Source: Armatimonadota bacterium (GTDB lineage Bacteria > Sysuimicrobiota > Sysuimicrobiia > Sysuimicrobiales > Humicultoraceae). From it: a DNA stretch of 53,878 nt. Of this stretch, positions 32,717 to 40,678 are shown in pieces; the stretch's first letter is position 1, and every line of letters begins with the position of its first letter. Position numbers and translations under genes: made by a program. Location: the NCBI GenBank assembly GCA_031459715.1, contig JAVKIA010000017.1:1-53878 (forward strand), read 5' to 3'. Below the pieces are notes generated by a model, which had not been told where the DNA came from, searched no databases, and worked only from the letters and a program-made list of their open reading frames with translations.

Positions 32717-34075
32717 ATGATCGGTCCGGCAGTCCCTCGACGCCTCAGCGGGATCCTGCTGGCCCTGGTCCTGGCTCTGGGCGGCGTGGCCGCGCCGTGG
32801 GCCCCCCGCGCCGCTGCGGCCGCTGATGCGGCCGTTGTCTTCGCCGCGGTGGACATCCTGGCACAGCAGCACTACGCGGCGCCCGACCCGGTACGGTTGC
32901 TCGCCGCCGCCGCCGAGGGGCTACGCCGGGCGCTGGCCCAGGCGGGGATCGCCGCGCCGCCGGCGGCGCTGCAGGCGGTGACGGAGGCGGGCGCGCGGGA
33001 GGAGTTCCAGCGCTACTACGACCGGGCCGCCCTGCTGGCCCAGGGTCGCCTCAGCCTGACCCAGTTGCAGTACGCCGCGGCTGCTGCGGCGGCCGCCAGC
33101 CTGGACGATTCCCACACCGCCTTCCTCCTCCCGGAGCAGTGGGCGGAGGTGCAGCGCGAGCTCTCCAACCAGGCCTCCTTCACCGGCATCGGCATCCGTC
33201 TCCTCACCCGGGGAGGCCAGTTCTATGTGATGAACGTCTTCCCGGGGACTCCCGCGGCGCGGGCCGGGTTGCGCGACCTGGACCGCGTCGTCGCCGTGGA
33301 TGGCCAGAGTACCGAGGGCATGCCCCTCCAGGAGGTCTCGCGGCGCATCCGCGGCCCGCAGGGCGTGCCGGTGGAGGTGGTAGTCCGTCGCCCGGGCGAA
33401 CCCGCCCCGCTGGTGTTCACCATCACCCGGGAGCCCATTCAGGTCCCCGCGGTGGACGCCCGTATGCTGGAGGGGCAGACGGGGTACCTCCGCCTGCACC
33501 ATCTGGGCAGCGGCGCCACGGTGCAGTTCCGGCGGGCACTGCAGCACCTGCAGGCGCAGGGGATGCGGGCCCTGGTGCTGGACCTGCGGGGCAACGGCGG
33601 GGGGCTGGTGGGCGAGACGGTGAGCGTGGCCAGCGCCCTGCTGCCGGCCGGGCTACCGGTGATGCAACGGGAGAACCGCCTGCGCCGTATCGCCGAACGG
33701 ACCAGGGGCGGGCCGCTGCTGCCCACGTTGGTGCCGCTGGTGGTGCTGATCGACGAGGCCACCGCCTCCGGCGGCGAGGTCATCGCCGCGGCCATGCGGG
33801 AGCACCGGCAGGCGCCGCTGGTGGGCGTGCGCACCGCCGGGGCGCTGCTGGCCAGCCTGTACTTCTCCCTCCCCGGGGGCGCGGCCATCGAGGTGGCGGT
33901 GGAGCGCGTGACCACCGGCAAAGGGGCGGTGGTGGAGAAGGTGGGGTTGGGGCCGGACATCGACGTCGAGCTGACCCCCGACCATCTGGAACAGGGAGTA
34001 GACGCGCAGCTGGAGCGGGCGCTCCAGCACCTGCGACAGCGCGTTCGCGCTCCGGCGCTGGCGCCGGCGGCCTGA
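32717..34075 (+). CDS. S41-family (C-terminal processing) peptidase homologue, catalytic Lys missing
   Basis: The 452-residue exported protein has a signal peptide at 1-36 (RR, ILLALVLALGGVA, ending RAAAAA), a helical N-domain, a PDZ domain (about 150-240; GIGIRLLTRGG, GTPAARAGLRDLDRVVAVDG) and the S41 core (LDLRGNGGG, LVVLIDEATASGGEVIAAAM). Ser351 aligns with the CtpA/Prc nucleophile. The residue 25 positions later, where Prc has the catalytic Lys, is Ala376: the motif reads VRTAGALL, not a GKG-type motif. The protein may be inactive or use another base. GGGGAGGAG precedes the ATG. No functional link to flanking genes is evident. Confidence 0.8.
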   Translation: MIGPAVPRRLSGILLALVLALGGVAAPWAPRAAAAADAAVVFAAVDILAQQHYAAPDPVRLLAAAAEGLRRALAQAGIAAPPAALQAVTEAGAREEFQRYYDRAALLAQGRLSLTQLQYAAAAAAAASLDDSHTAFLLPEQWAEVQRELSNQASFTGIGIRLLTRGGQFYVMNVFPGTPAARAGLRDLDRVVAVDGQSTEGMPLQEVSRRIRGPQGVPVEVVVRRPGEPAPLVFTITREPIQVPAVDARMLEGQTGYLRLHHLGSGATVQFRRALQHLQAQGMRALVLDLRGNGGGLVGETVSVASALLPAGLPVMQRENRLRRIAERTRGGPLLPTLVPLVVLIDEATASGGEVIAAAMREHRQAPLVGVRTAGALLASLYFSLPGGAAIEVAVERVTTGKGAVVEKVGLGPDIDVELTPDHLEQGVDAQLERALQHLRQRVRAPALAPAA

Positions 34076-34110
34076 ACCTCCCTCCCGGCACAGCCCTCCG
34101 CCCCGGGGTG

Positions 34111-34119
34111 TGCTATTCT
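34111..34119 (+). promoter_or_regulatory. Candidate extended -10 element before the hpa-like genes
   Basis: TGCTATTCT gives a TG extension plus a 4/6 match to TATAAT. It lies about 30 bases upstream of the TTG start of the DapA-like gene, in the only non-coding gap before the hpa cluster. No convincing -35 was found. Confidence 0.28.
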
Positions 34120-34151
34120 TACACCTAAGTTCGCCTGGCCCGGAGGTCCCC

Positions 34152-35060
34152 TTGTTGCGCGGGTCACTTGTGCCGCTGGTCACGCCTTTCCGCGACGGCC
34201 GCATCGACGAACCCGGCTTCGACGACCTGGTGCGGTGGCAGATAGAGAGCGGCAGCCATGGCGTGGTGATCGGCGGGACCACGGGCGAGCCCGCGGCCCT
34301 CTCCCTGGAAGAGCGGGAAGAACTGGTGGCCCGCGCGGTGCGGGTAGCGCGCCGCCGCGTCCCCGTGGTCGCCGGCACGGGGACCGACAATCTGGGGGAA
34401 ACGCTGCGGCTGACCGCTGCCGCCAGGAAGGCGGGAGCGGATGCGGTCCTGGTGGTGGTCCCCGCCTACAGCCGTCCTTCCCAGGAGGGACTCTACCGGT
34501 ACTTCCGCACCGTGGCCGAGTCGGTAGACCTGCCGCTGATCCTGTACAACATTCCCGGCCGCACTGCCATCAACCTGGAGGCCCCCACCATCGCCCGCCT
34601 GGCGCGCGACGTGCGCAACATCATCGGGGTGAAGGAGGCGAACAAGGACTTTGAGCACATCACCCGGGTCTTCCACCTGGTGCCGAAGGGGTTCCTGGTG
34701 TACTCCGGCATCGAGCTGTTCTGCTTCTCCCTGCTGGCCCTGGGTGGCGCCGGGCACGTGAGCGCCACCGGGAACGTCATGCCCCGCGAGGTGGCGCGCC
34801 TCTACGAGCTGGCCGCCGCCTCTCGCTGGGAGGAGGCGCGGGAACTGCACAACTACCTGCTGCCGCTGAACGACGCCCTCTTTATCGAAACCAACCCTGT
34901 ACCGGTGAAGACGGCGCTGGGCCTGATGGGCAGGATCGCTCCGGAGGTGCGCCCGCCCCTGGCTCCGCTGGCCCCCCAGAACGTGGAGCGACTGCGCGCG
35001 GTGCTGGCGGACTACGGCCTGCTGGCGCCCTCACCCGTGCCAGCAGAGGGCCATGCTTAG
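34152..35060 (+). CDS. DapA/NAL-family (class I) aldolase or lyase
   Basis: A 302-residue TIM-barrel Schiff-base enzyme of the dihydrodipicolinate synthase/N-acetylneuraminate lyase family. Thr43-Thr44 (GGTTGEP), Tyr132 (LYNIPGRT) and Lys161 (GVKEANK) match the E. coli DapA catalytic set T44/Y133/K161 almost in register. The TTG at 34152 is selected because GGAGG lies about 6 bases upstream; a GTG at 34110 would add a non-family extension. It opens the 4-hydroxyphenylacetate cluster, which has no HpaI-type class II aldolase. A pyruvate-forming aldolase role in that pathway is an attractive alternative to lysine biosynthesis. Confidence 0.75.
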   Translation: MLRGSLVPLVTPFRDGRIDEPGFDDLVRWQIESGSHGVVIGGTTGEPAALSLEEREELVARAVRVARRRVPVVAGTGTDNLGETLRLTAAARKAGADAVLVVVPAYSRPSQEGLYRYFRTVAESVDLPLILYNIPGRTAINLEAPTIARLARDVRNIIGVKEANKDFEHITRVFHLVPKGFLVYSGIELFCFSLLALGGAGHVSATGNVMPREVARLYELAAASRWEEARELHNYLLPLNDALFIETNPVPVKTALGLMGRIAPEVRPPLAPLAPQNVERLRAVLADYGLLAPSPVPAEGHA

Positions 35061-35072
35061 CCGGGGGCTGCC

Positions 35073-35819
35073 ATGAGGCGGGTCCGCTTTCTGGCGCAGG
35101 GCCGGGTGCACCACGGCACCTGGGACGAGGAGGGGCTGCGGGACGAGACAGGGCGCGTCTGGCCGCCGGACGGCGTCACCTGGCTGCCTCCTGTGGTCCC
35201 CTCGAAGATCCTGGGCTTCGCCCTGACCTACGCCGACCACGCCGCGGAACTGGGCGTGGCCCGGCCGGAAGAGCCGGTGCTCTTCTTCAAGCCTCCCTCA
35301 GCGCTGGTGGGCCACCGCGTCCCCGTGATCTACCCCGCAGGGGTGGCGTACCTGCACTACGAAGCGGAGCTGGCGGTGGTGATCGGCCGGCGCTGTCGCC
35401 GCGTCCGGCCGGAGGCAGTGCGTGACCTGGTCAAAGGGTACACCGTGGCCAACGACGTCACCGCCCGCGACTTCGTGGGCACCTTCTACCGTCCGCCGGT
35501 GAAGGCCAAGGGGTGGGACACCTTCCTGCCGCTGGGTCCGGCACTGGTGGACGACGTGCCGGCCCCCGGCGACCTGGCCCTGCGCACCTTTGTGAACGGC
35601 GAGCTGCGCCAGGAGGGAAACACCCGGCACCTCCTTTACTCGGTGGAGGAGCTGGTGGCATACCTCTCCGCCTTCATGACCCTGGAAGAGGACGACGTGA
35701 TCCTCACCGGCACGCCCGGAGGCATCTCCCCCGTCCGCCCCGGTGATGTGATGCGCGTGGAGGTGGAGGGAGTGGGGGTGCTGGAAAACCCCGTCGTTGC
35801 CGAGGAGGGCGCAGGCTGA
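35073..35819 (+). CDS. hpaG: Fumarylacetoacetate hydrolase-family protein (HpaG/HpcE type)
   Basis: The 248-residue FAH-fold enzyme is probably the decarboxylase/isomerase acting on 5-oxopent-3-ene-1,2,5-tricarboxylate in homoprotocatechuate degradation. Metal ligands Glu97, Glu99 (YEAELAVVIG) and Asp128 (ANDVTARD) are present; the N-terminal lid is short. HpaG of E. coli is a two-domain fusion of about 430 residues; this is a single domain, so one gene must do both half-reactions or a partner lies elsewhere. It lies between the DapA-like and hpaE genes. Confidence 0.78.
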   Translation: MRRVRFLAQGRVHHGTWDEEGLRDETGRVWPPDGVTWLPPVVPSKILGFALTYADHAAELGVARPEEPVLFFKPPSALVGHRVPVIYPAGVAYLHYEAELAVVIGRRCRRVRPEAVRDLVKGYTVANDVTARDFVGTFYRPPVKAKGWDTFLPLGPALVDDVPAPGDLALRTFVNGELRQEGNTRHLLYSVEELVAYLSAFMTLEEDDVILTGTPGGISPVRPGDVMRVEVEGVGVLENPVVAEEGAG

Positions 35820-35820
35820 G

Positions 35821-37350
35821 GTGAAGACTCCGCCGGAGCTGTGGATGGTGAGGCACTTCGTCGATGGAGAATTGGTGGACGGGGCCAGCGGGCGGACCTT
35901 TCCCAGCCTGAATCCCGCCACGAACACCCCCATAGCCGAGGTGGCCGAGGGGGGCACGGAGGACGTGGACCGCGCCGTGCGGGCCGCCCGCAGGGCCTTC
36001 GACGACGGCCCCTGGCCGCGAATGCGTGCCGCCGACCGTGCCCGGGCGCTGCAGCGCATTGCCGACATCATCGAGCAGCGGGTCGACCAGATCTCCCTGG
36101 CCGAGTGCCTGGACACCGGCATCCCATACAGCCAGATCCGGGAGGGGCAGATCCCCCGCGCCGCGGAGAATTTCCGGTTCTTCGCGGAAGTGGCCACTCG
36201 CCTCCCCCACGAGGCCTTCCCGGTGGAGGGCGCGTTTCTCAACTACTTGCAGCGCCTCCCCGCCGGCGTGGCCGGATTGATCACCCCCTGGAACACGCCT
36301 TTCATGCTGGAGACCTGGAAGGTGGCGCCCTGCCTGGCCGCGGGGTGCACCTGCGTGCTCAAGCCGGCGGAGTGGGCGCCGCTCTCAGCGGCCCTGCTGG
36401 CCCAGGTCATCCGCGACGCCGATCTTCCTCCCGGTGTCTTCAATGTCGTCCAGGGATTCGGGGAAACCGCGGGCGCGCCGCTGGTGGCCCACCCCATGGT
36501 CAACCTGATCTCCTTCACCGGCGAGACCACAACCGGCCAGGAGATCGTGCGGAACGGGGCGGCCACCCTGAAGCGGTATTCGATGGAGCTGGGCGGGAAG
36601 TCGCCGGTGGTCGTCTTCCCGGACGCGGACCTGGACCGGGCCCTGGACGCTGTCATCGTTGGCCAGTACACGCTGAACGGGGAGCGCTGCACCGCCAACT
36701 CCCGCCTGCTGGTGGACCGGCGAATCCACGACGAGTTCGTTGGCCGCCTGGTCGAGCGTGTGGCCCGGCTTCGCGTGGGCGACCCCCTGGACCCGGCGAC
36801 GGAGGTCGGGCCCCTGATTCACCCCGACCACTGGCAGCGCGTCACCGGCTACATCACCATCGGGCAGGAGGAGGGGGCGCACCTGGCGACCGGTGGCCGC
36901 CGGCCCGCACACCTGCCGGTGGGCAACTACCTGGAACCCGCGGTCTTCACCCGCGTGACGAACTCGATGCGCATCGCGCAGGAGGAGATTTTCGGGCCCG
37001 TCCTCGTGGTCATCCCCTTCCAGACCGAAGAAGAAGCCATCCGGCTGGCCAACGATGTACGCTACGGCCTGGCCGCCTACGTCTGGACGGGGGACATCGC
37101 CCGCGGCCACCGGGTGGCCCAGGCGCTGGAGGCGGGGATGGTCTGGGTCAACTCCCAGAACGTGCGCGACCTGCGCACCCCCTTCGGGGGCATGAAGCAC
37201 TCCGGGATCGGCCGCGAGGGAGGCCACTATTCCTTCGACTTCTACCAGGAGTACAAGACGATCCACGTCGCCCTGGGCACGCACCGCATCCCGAAGATGG
37301 GGACGGGCGAGCGCGCCCGCCAGACCGACTTCCGGGGGCTGAACGGGTAG
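35821..37350 (+). CDS. hpaE: 5-carboxymethyl-2-hydroxymuconate semialdehyde dehydrogenase (HpaE type)
   Basis: NAD-dependent aldehyde dehydrogenase oxidising the ring-cleavage aldehyde of homoprotocatechuate. The 509-residue protein carries Asn158 (ITPWNTPF), Glu256 (MELGGKSP) and nucleophile Cys290 (NGERCTANSR, the HpaE-like context). The GTG at 35821 follows the hpaG stop by one base; a TTG at 35797 is a less likely longer start. The C-terminal FDFYQEYKTIHVALGTHRIP is typical of HpaE/AldA-like enzymes. Confidence 0.85.
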   Translation: MKTPPELWMVRHFVDGELVDGASGRTFPSLNPATNTPIAEVAEGGTEDVDRAVRAARRAFDDGPWPRMRAADRARALQRIADIIEQRVDQISLAECLDTGIPYSQIREGQIPRAAENFRFFAEVATRLPHEAFPVEGAFLNYLQRLPAGVAGLITPWNTPFMLETWKVAPCLAAGCTCVLKPAEWAPLSAALLAQVIRDADLPPGVFNVVQGFGETAGAPLVAHPMVNLISFTGETTTGQEIVRNGAATLKRYSMELGGKSPVVVFPDADLDRALDAVIVGQYTLNGERCTANSRLLVDRRIHDEFVGRLVERVARLRVGDPLDPATEVGPLIHPDHWQRVTGYITIGQEEGAHLATGGRRPAHLPVGNYLEPAVFTRVTNSMRIAQEEIFGPVLVVIPFQTEEEAIRLANDVRYGLAAYVWTGDIARGHRVAQALEAGMVWVNSQNVRDLRTPFGGMKHSGIGREGGHYSFDFYQEYKTIHVALGTHRIPKMGTGERARQTDFRGLNG

Positions 37351-37402
37351 AGGGACCAGATGCCGCACCGAGGCCTGAGTGAGGGGTGAGGAGGCGGACA
37401 GC

Positions 37403-38911
37403 ATGCCGGCACGGACGGGAGCCGAGTACATAGAGGGGCTGCGGGCGCGCCCGCCCGATCTGTGGATCGGGGGGCAGCGGGTTGCCGACCCGACCACACA
37501 TCCGGCCTTCCGCCACGTCGTCCGCAGCCTGGCCGCCCTCTACGACCTGCAGCACGACCCGGCGCTGCGGGAGGAGATGACCTACGTCTCTCCGTCTTCG
37601 GGGGCGCGTGTGGGGATGTCGTTCCTGGTCCCCCGTTCCCGTGAGGACCTGGCCCGCACCCGAAAGATGATGAAGCGCTGGGCGGACTACTCCGGCGGCA
37701 TGATGGGGCGCACCCCCGACTACCTGAACCGGGCGCTAATGGCCTACGCCACCGCCGCCGACTACTGTGCCCAGAACGACCCGCGCTTCGGCGAGAACAT
37801 CCGCCGCTACTACGAGTACGTCCGTGAACACGACCTGGTGCTCACCCACACCCTGATCAACCCCCAGGCCAACCGCAGCGTGGGTCCCGGCGGGCAGGCC
37901 GACCCCACGCTGGCCGCTCGGGTCATCCGGGAGACCGCCGACGGCCTGCTCATCCGCGGCGCCCGCATGCTGGCCACCCTGCCGGTCGCGGACGAGCTCA
38001 TGGTCTTCCCGTCCACCCTGCTCAAGGCCACCGACGAGGACCGTCCCTACGCCTTCGCCTTCGCCCTCCCCACGGCCACTCCGGGGTTGCGTTTCCTCTG
38101 CCGGGAGAGCTTCGATCCGGGCGGGACCACCTTCGACCACCCCCTGGGCGCTCGCTTCGAGGAGATGGACGCGGTAGTCGTCTTCGACGATGTCCTGGTC
38201 CCATGGGAGCGCGTCTTCCTCCTGGGGGATGTGGAGCGCTGCAACAAGGCCTTCGGCGCCACCAACGCCGTGGTGCACATGGCGCATCAGGTCGTCACCA
38301 AGAACGTGGCCAAGACCGAGTTCGTCCTGGGAGTCGCCTCCCTGATCGTCGACGCCATCGCCATCGAGTCCTTCCAGCACGTGCAGGCGAAGATTGCGGA
38401 GATCGTCTACTACCTGGAGACGATGAAGGCGTTCCTGCGAGCCGCCGAGGCCGACGCCCAGGTGGATAAGTGGGGGATGATGACCCCTGCCTGGCCGCCC
38501 CTGGACGCTGCCAGGAACATGTTCACCTGGATGTACCCGCGGATGATCGAGATCGTCCAGTTGCTGGGCGCCAGCGGGCTGATGGCCCGTCCTACCCGGG
38601 CGGATGTGGAGGGGCCACTGGGCCAGGCCGTGGAGAAGTACTATCAGGCGGCGCGCCTCCCGGCGGTGGAGCGGATCAAACTCTTCCGCCTGGCCTGGGA
38701 CCTGGCCCTCTCGGCCTTCGGTTCCCGGCAGGTCCTCTACGAGCGCTTCTTCTTCGGGGATCCCGTGCGGATGCAGATGGCCACCTTCGCCAACTACGAC
38801 CGCACGCCCTACATGGAGCGGGTGCGGGCGTTCCTGGACCGCGAGGACGCCGTCCATTCCCCCGGGCCGGCGGCTTCCCGCGCCGGCGTACCGCTGCCTG
38901 CGGGCGAGTAG
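37403..38911 (+). CDS. hpaB: 4-hydroxyphenylacetate 3-monooxygenase, oxygenase component (HpaB type)
   Basis: FADH2-using hydroxylase converting 4-hydroxyphenylacetate to 3,4-dihydroxyphenylacetate. The 502-residue length and landmarks TGAEYIEGLRARPPDLWIGG, THTLINPQANRS, VFFDDVLVPWERVFL-like (here VVFDDVLVPWERVFL) and MYPRMIEIVQLLGASGLM fit the HpaB/PvcC family. The ATG at 37403 has GAGGAGG about 10 bases upstream; an upstream GTG at 37379 gives eight extra residues. It relies on the HpaC-like reductase encoded next. Related 4-hydroxybutyryl-CoA dehydratases share the fold, but context supports HpaB. Confidence 0.86.
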   Translation: MPARTGAEYIEGLRARPPDLWIGGQRVADPTTHPAFRHVVRSLAALYDLQHDPALREEMTYVSPSSGARVGMSFLVPRSREDLARTRKMMKRWADYSGGMMGRTPDYLNRALMAYATAADYCAQNDPRFGENIRRYYEYVREHDLVLTHTLINPQANRSVGPGGQADPTLAARVIRETADGLLIRGARMLATLPVADELMVFPSTLLKATDEDRPYAFAFALPTATPGLRFLCRESFDPGGTTFDHPLGARFEEMDAVVVFDDVLVPWERVFLLGDVERCNKAFGATNAVVHMAHQVVTKNVAKTEFVLGVASLIVDAIAIESFQHVQAKIAEIVYYLETMKAFLRAAEADAQVDKWGMMTPAWPPLDAARNMFTWMYPRMIEIVQLLGASGLMARPTRADVEGPLGQAVEKYYQAARLPAVERIKLFRLAWDLALSAFGSRQVLYERFFFGDPVRMQMATFANYDRTPYMERVRAFLDREDAVHSPGPAASRAGVPLPAGE

Positions 38912-38918
38912 CGCTGCC

Positions 38919-39479
38919 GTGGACGCCGTCGCCGAGCTCAGCGCAACCGCCTTCCGCCGGGTGATGGGGCTGTTCGCCACGGGCGTCACCGTCCTCGCCG
39001 TCGAGATCCCCGACGGCGTGCACGGCATGACGGCGAACGCGGTGGCTTCGGTCTCGCTGGATCCGATCCTGGTCCTGGTGTGCGTGGACCGGCGTGCCCG
39101 CACCCGCCAGTACCTGCAGACGGGGCGGCCCTTTTCCATCAACATCCTGCGGCAGGAGCAGGAACCGCTCTCGCGCTACTTCGCCGGGGCCTGGCGGTAT
39201 GCCGGGGCGCCCGAGTTCCGCTTCCAGCGGTGGGCCCACGGGCCGCTGCTGGTCGGTGCCCTGGCCTCCGTGGGCTGCCGGGTCGAGCGGCTGGTGGAGG
39301 CGGGCGACCACACCATCGTGCTGGGAGCCGTGACGGGACTGCACCAGGGCGAGCCGGGCGATCCCCTGCTCTTCTTCGGCGGCCGCTACCGCCGCCTGAT
39401 GCAGGCCGAGGCGTACGTCGGCGCGCCGGCCGACCCGTGGACTCACGAATCGGCCCGCATTCACTACGACCAGTCCTGA
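38919..39479 (+). CDS. hpaC: Flavin reductase component (HpaC type)
   Basis: The 186-residue FMN-binding split-barrel reductase supplies FADH2 to HpaB. FRRVMGLFATGVTVL, GMTANAVASVSLDP and PFSINILRQEQEPLSRYFAG are characteristic. GTG start seven bases after the hpaB stop, without a clear ribosome-binding site, so translation is probably coupled. Confidence 0.85.
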   Translation: MDAVAELSATAFRRVMGLFATGVTVLAVEIPDGVHGMTANAVASVSLDPILVLVCVDRRARTRQYLQTGRPFSINILRQEQEPLSRYFAGAWRYAGAPEFRFQRWAHGPLLVGALASVGCRVERLVEAGDHTIVLGAVTGLHQGEPGDPLLFFGGRYRRLMQAEAYVGAPADPWTHESARIHYDQS

Positions 39480-39484
39480 CCACG

Positions 39485-40477
39485 ATGGGCCACGAGCCGC
39501 CGCAGATCCTGCGCGCCGCGCACATCGAGTTCCGGGTCACGGACCTGGACCGGGCCGCCGAATTCTACGCCAGCCTCCTTGGATTCGTGGAGACGGCGCG
39601 GGACCCGACCCGGATCTACCTGCGTGGCTACGAGGAGTGGCTGCACCACAGCCTGGTGCTGCGCCGGGCTCCGTCGCCGGGGGTGGGGCACATCGCCTTC
39701 CGCGTGGCCGGTCCCGCCGATCTGGAGGCGCTCGTGGCGATCGCAGGGCGCGACGGTCTCCCGCATCGCTGGGTTGAGGACGAGGAGGCAGGGCAGGGGA
39801 GGGCGCTGCGGGTCCAGGACCCGGCGGGACTCCCGCTGGAGTTCTTCCATGAGATGCAGCCGGTGGAGCGGCTGCTGCAGCGCTACGACCTCTACCGCGG
39901 GCCCGGGGTGATGCGTCTGGACCACTTCAACTGCCAGGTGCCCGACGTCCCCACAACCGCCGCCTGGTATCAGCAGACGCTGGGTTTCCGCTGTTCGGAG
40001 CTCACCGAGACCGAGGACGACCCCCCGCGTCTGTGGGCCATCTGGCTGCACCGCAAGCAGAACGTGCACGACGTGGCGCTGATGACCGGTCGCGGTCCCC
40101 GGGTGCATCATGCCGGATTCTGGATGGCGGATCCGGCAGGGGTCCTGCGCGCCTGCGACGTGCTGGCGGCGGCGGGGCGGGTCCAGGCCATGGAGCGGGG
40201 GCCCGGGCGCCACGGGCTCAGCAACGCCTTCTTCCTCTACCTGCGCGACCCCGACGGCAACCGCATCGAGCTCTACACCGGCGATTACATGATTGCCGAC
40301 CCCGACTGGCCGGCCATCCGCTGGAAGCTCGACGACCCGCGCCGGGCGACGCTGTGGGGTCACCCCGCGCCGCCTTCCTGGTTCGACGAAGCCGCGGCGG
40401 TGGAGTCCGTCATCGACGGGGCCCTTCAGCCAATACAGCCACCGACGCTGCCCGACCGTCCCGCTGCGGTGCGCTGA
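39485..40477 (+). CDS. hpaD: 3,4-dihydroxyphenylacetate 2,3-dioxygenase (HpaD type, vicinal oxygen chelate)
   Basis: Extradiol ring-cleaving dioxygenase of two vicinal-oxygen-chelate domains, 330 residues. His147 (RLDHFNCQ), His209 (VHHAGFWM) and Glu262 (NRIELYTGDY) correspond to the metal ligands of homoprotocatechuate 2,3-dioxygenase, and His195 and His243 are candidate second-sphere residues. It cleaves the HpaBC product to the semialdehyde taken by HpaE. The ATG lies six bases after the hpaC stop. Confidence 0.87.
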   Translation: MGHEPPQILRAAHIEFRVTDLDRAAEFYASLLGFVETARDPTRIYLRGYEEWLHHSLVLRRAPSPGVGHIAFRVAGPADLEALVAIAGRDGLPHRWVEDEEAGQGRALRVQDPAGLPLEFFHEMQPVERLLQRYDLYRGPGVMRLDHFNCQVPDVPTTAAWYQQTLGFRCSELTETEDDPPRLWAIWLHRKQNVHDVALMTGRGPRVHHAGFWMADPAGVLRACDVLAAAGRVQAMERGPGRHGLSNAFFLYLRDPDGNRIELYTGDYMIADPDWPAIRWKLDDPRRATLWGHPAPPSWFDEAAAVESVIDGALQPIQPPTLPDRPAAVR

Positions 40478-40501
40478 CGCCGGAGCGGGAGGATTCATCC
40501 C

Positions 40502-40678
40502 ATGGAGCGGATGCTGGAGGAGCTGTTGCGGGACCTGCTGGGGGCGGCCCCGGACGACCAGACCCTGCGTGCGGTTGAGGAGTGGCGGCGCGCCTGGCGC
40601 CGGGAGTGGGAGCGAGTGGAGGGCGTCCGGCTGGGAGAGGAGGACCTGCCCGCGCCCCTGTGGTGCTGGCCGCCGTGA
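40502..40678 (+). CDS. Small 58-residue protein, possible amidase partner (AtzG/GatC-like)
   Basis: Short, acidic/basic and helical (EELLRDLL, RAVEEWRRAWRREWERVEG), ending LGEEDLPAPLWCWPP. GGGAGGATT lies about 9 bases ahead of the ATG, and the stop overlaps the amidase start (GTGA), which argues that the gene is real. Small GatC-fold or DUF4089 proteins such as AtzG partner amidase-signature enzymes and end in a comparable D-L-x-P-x-x-x-P tail. The resemblance here is by eye only and the function is unproven. Confidence 0.55.
   Translation: MERMLEELLRDLLGAAPDDQTLRAVEEWRRAWRREWERVEGVRLGEEDLPAPLWCWPP

Noticed and set aside
34110-34151. GTG at 34110 as the start of the DapA-like gene
   Set aside because: The TTG at 34152 has GGAGG at correct distance and yields a protein in register with DapA catalytic residues; the upstream stretch looks like promoter DNA.
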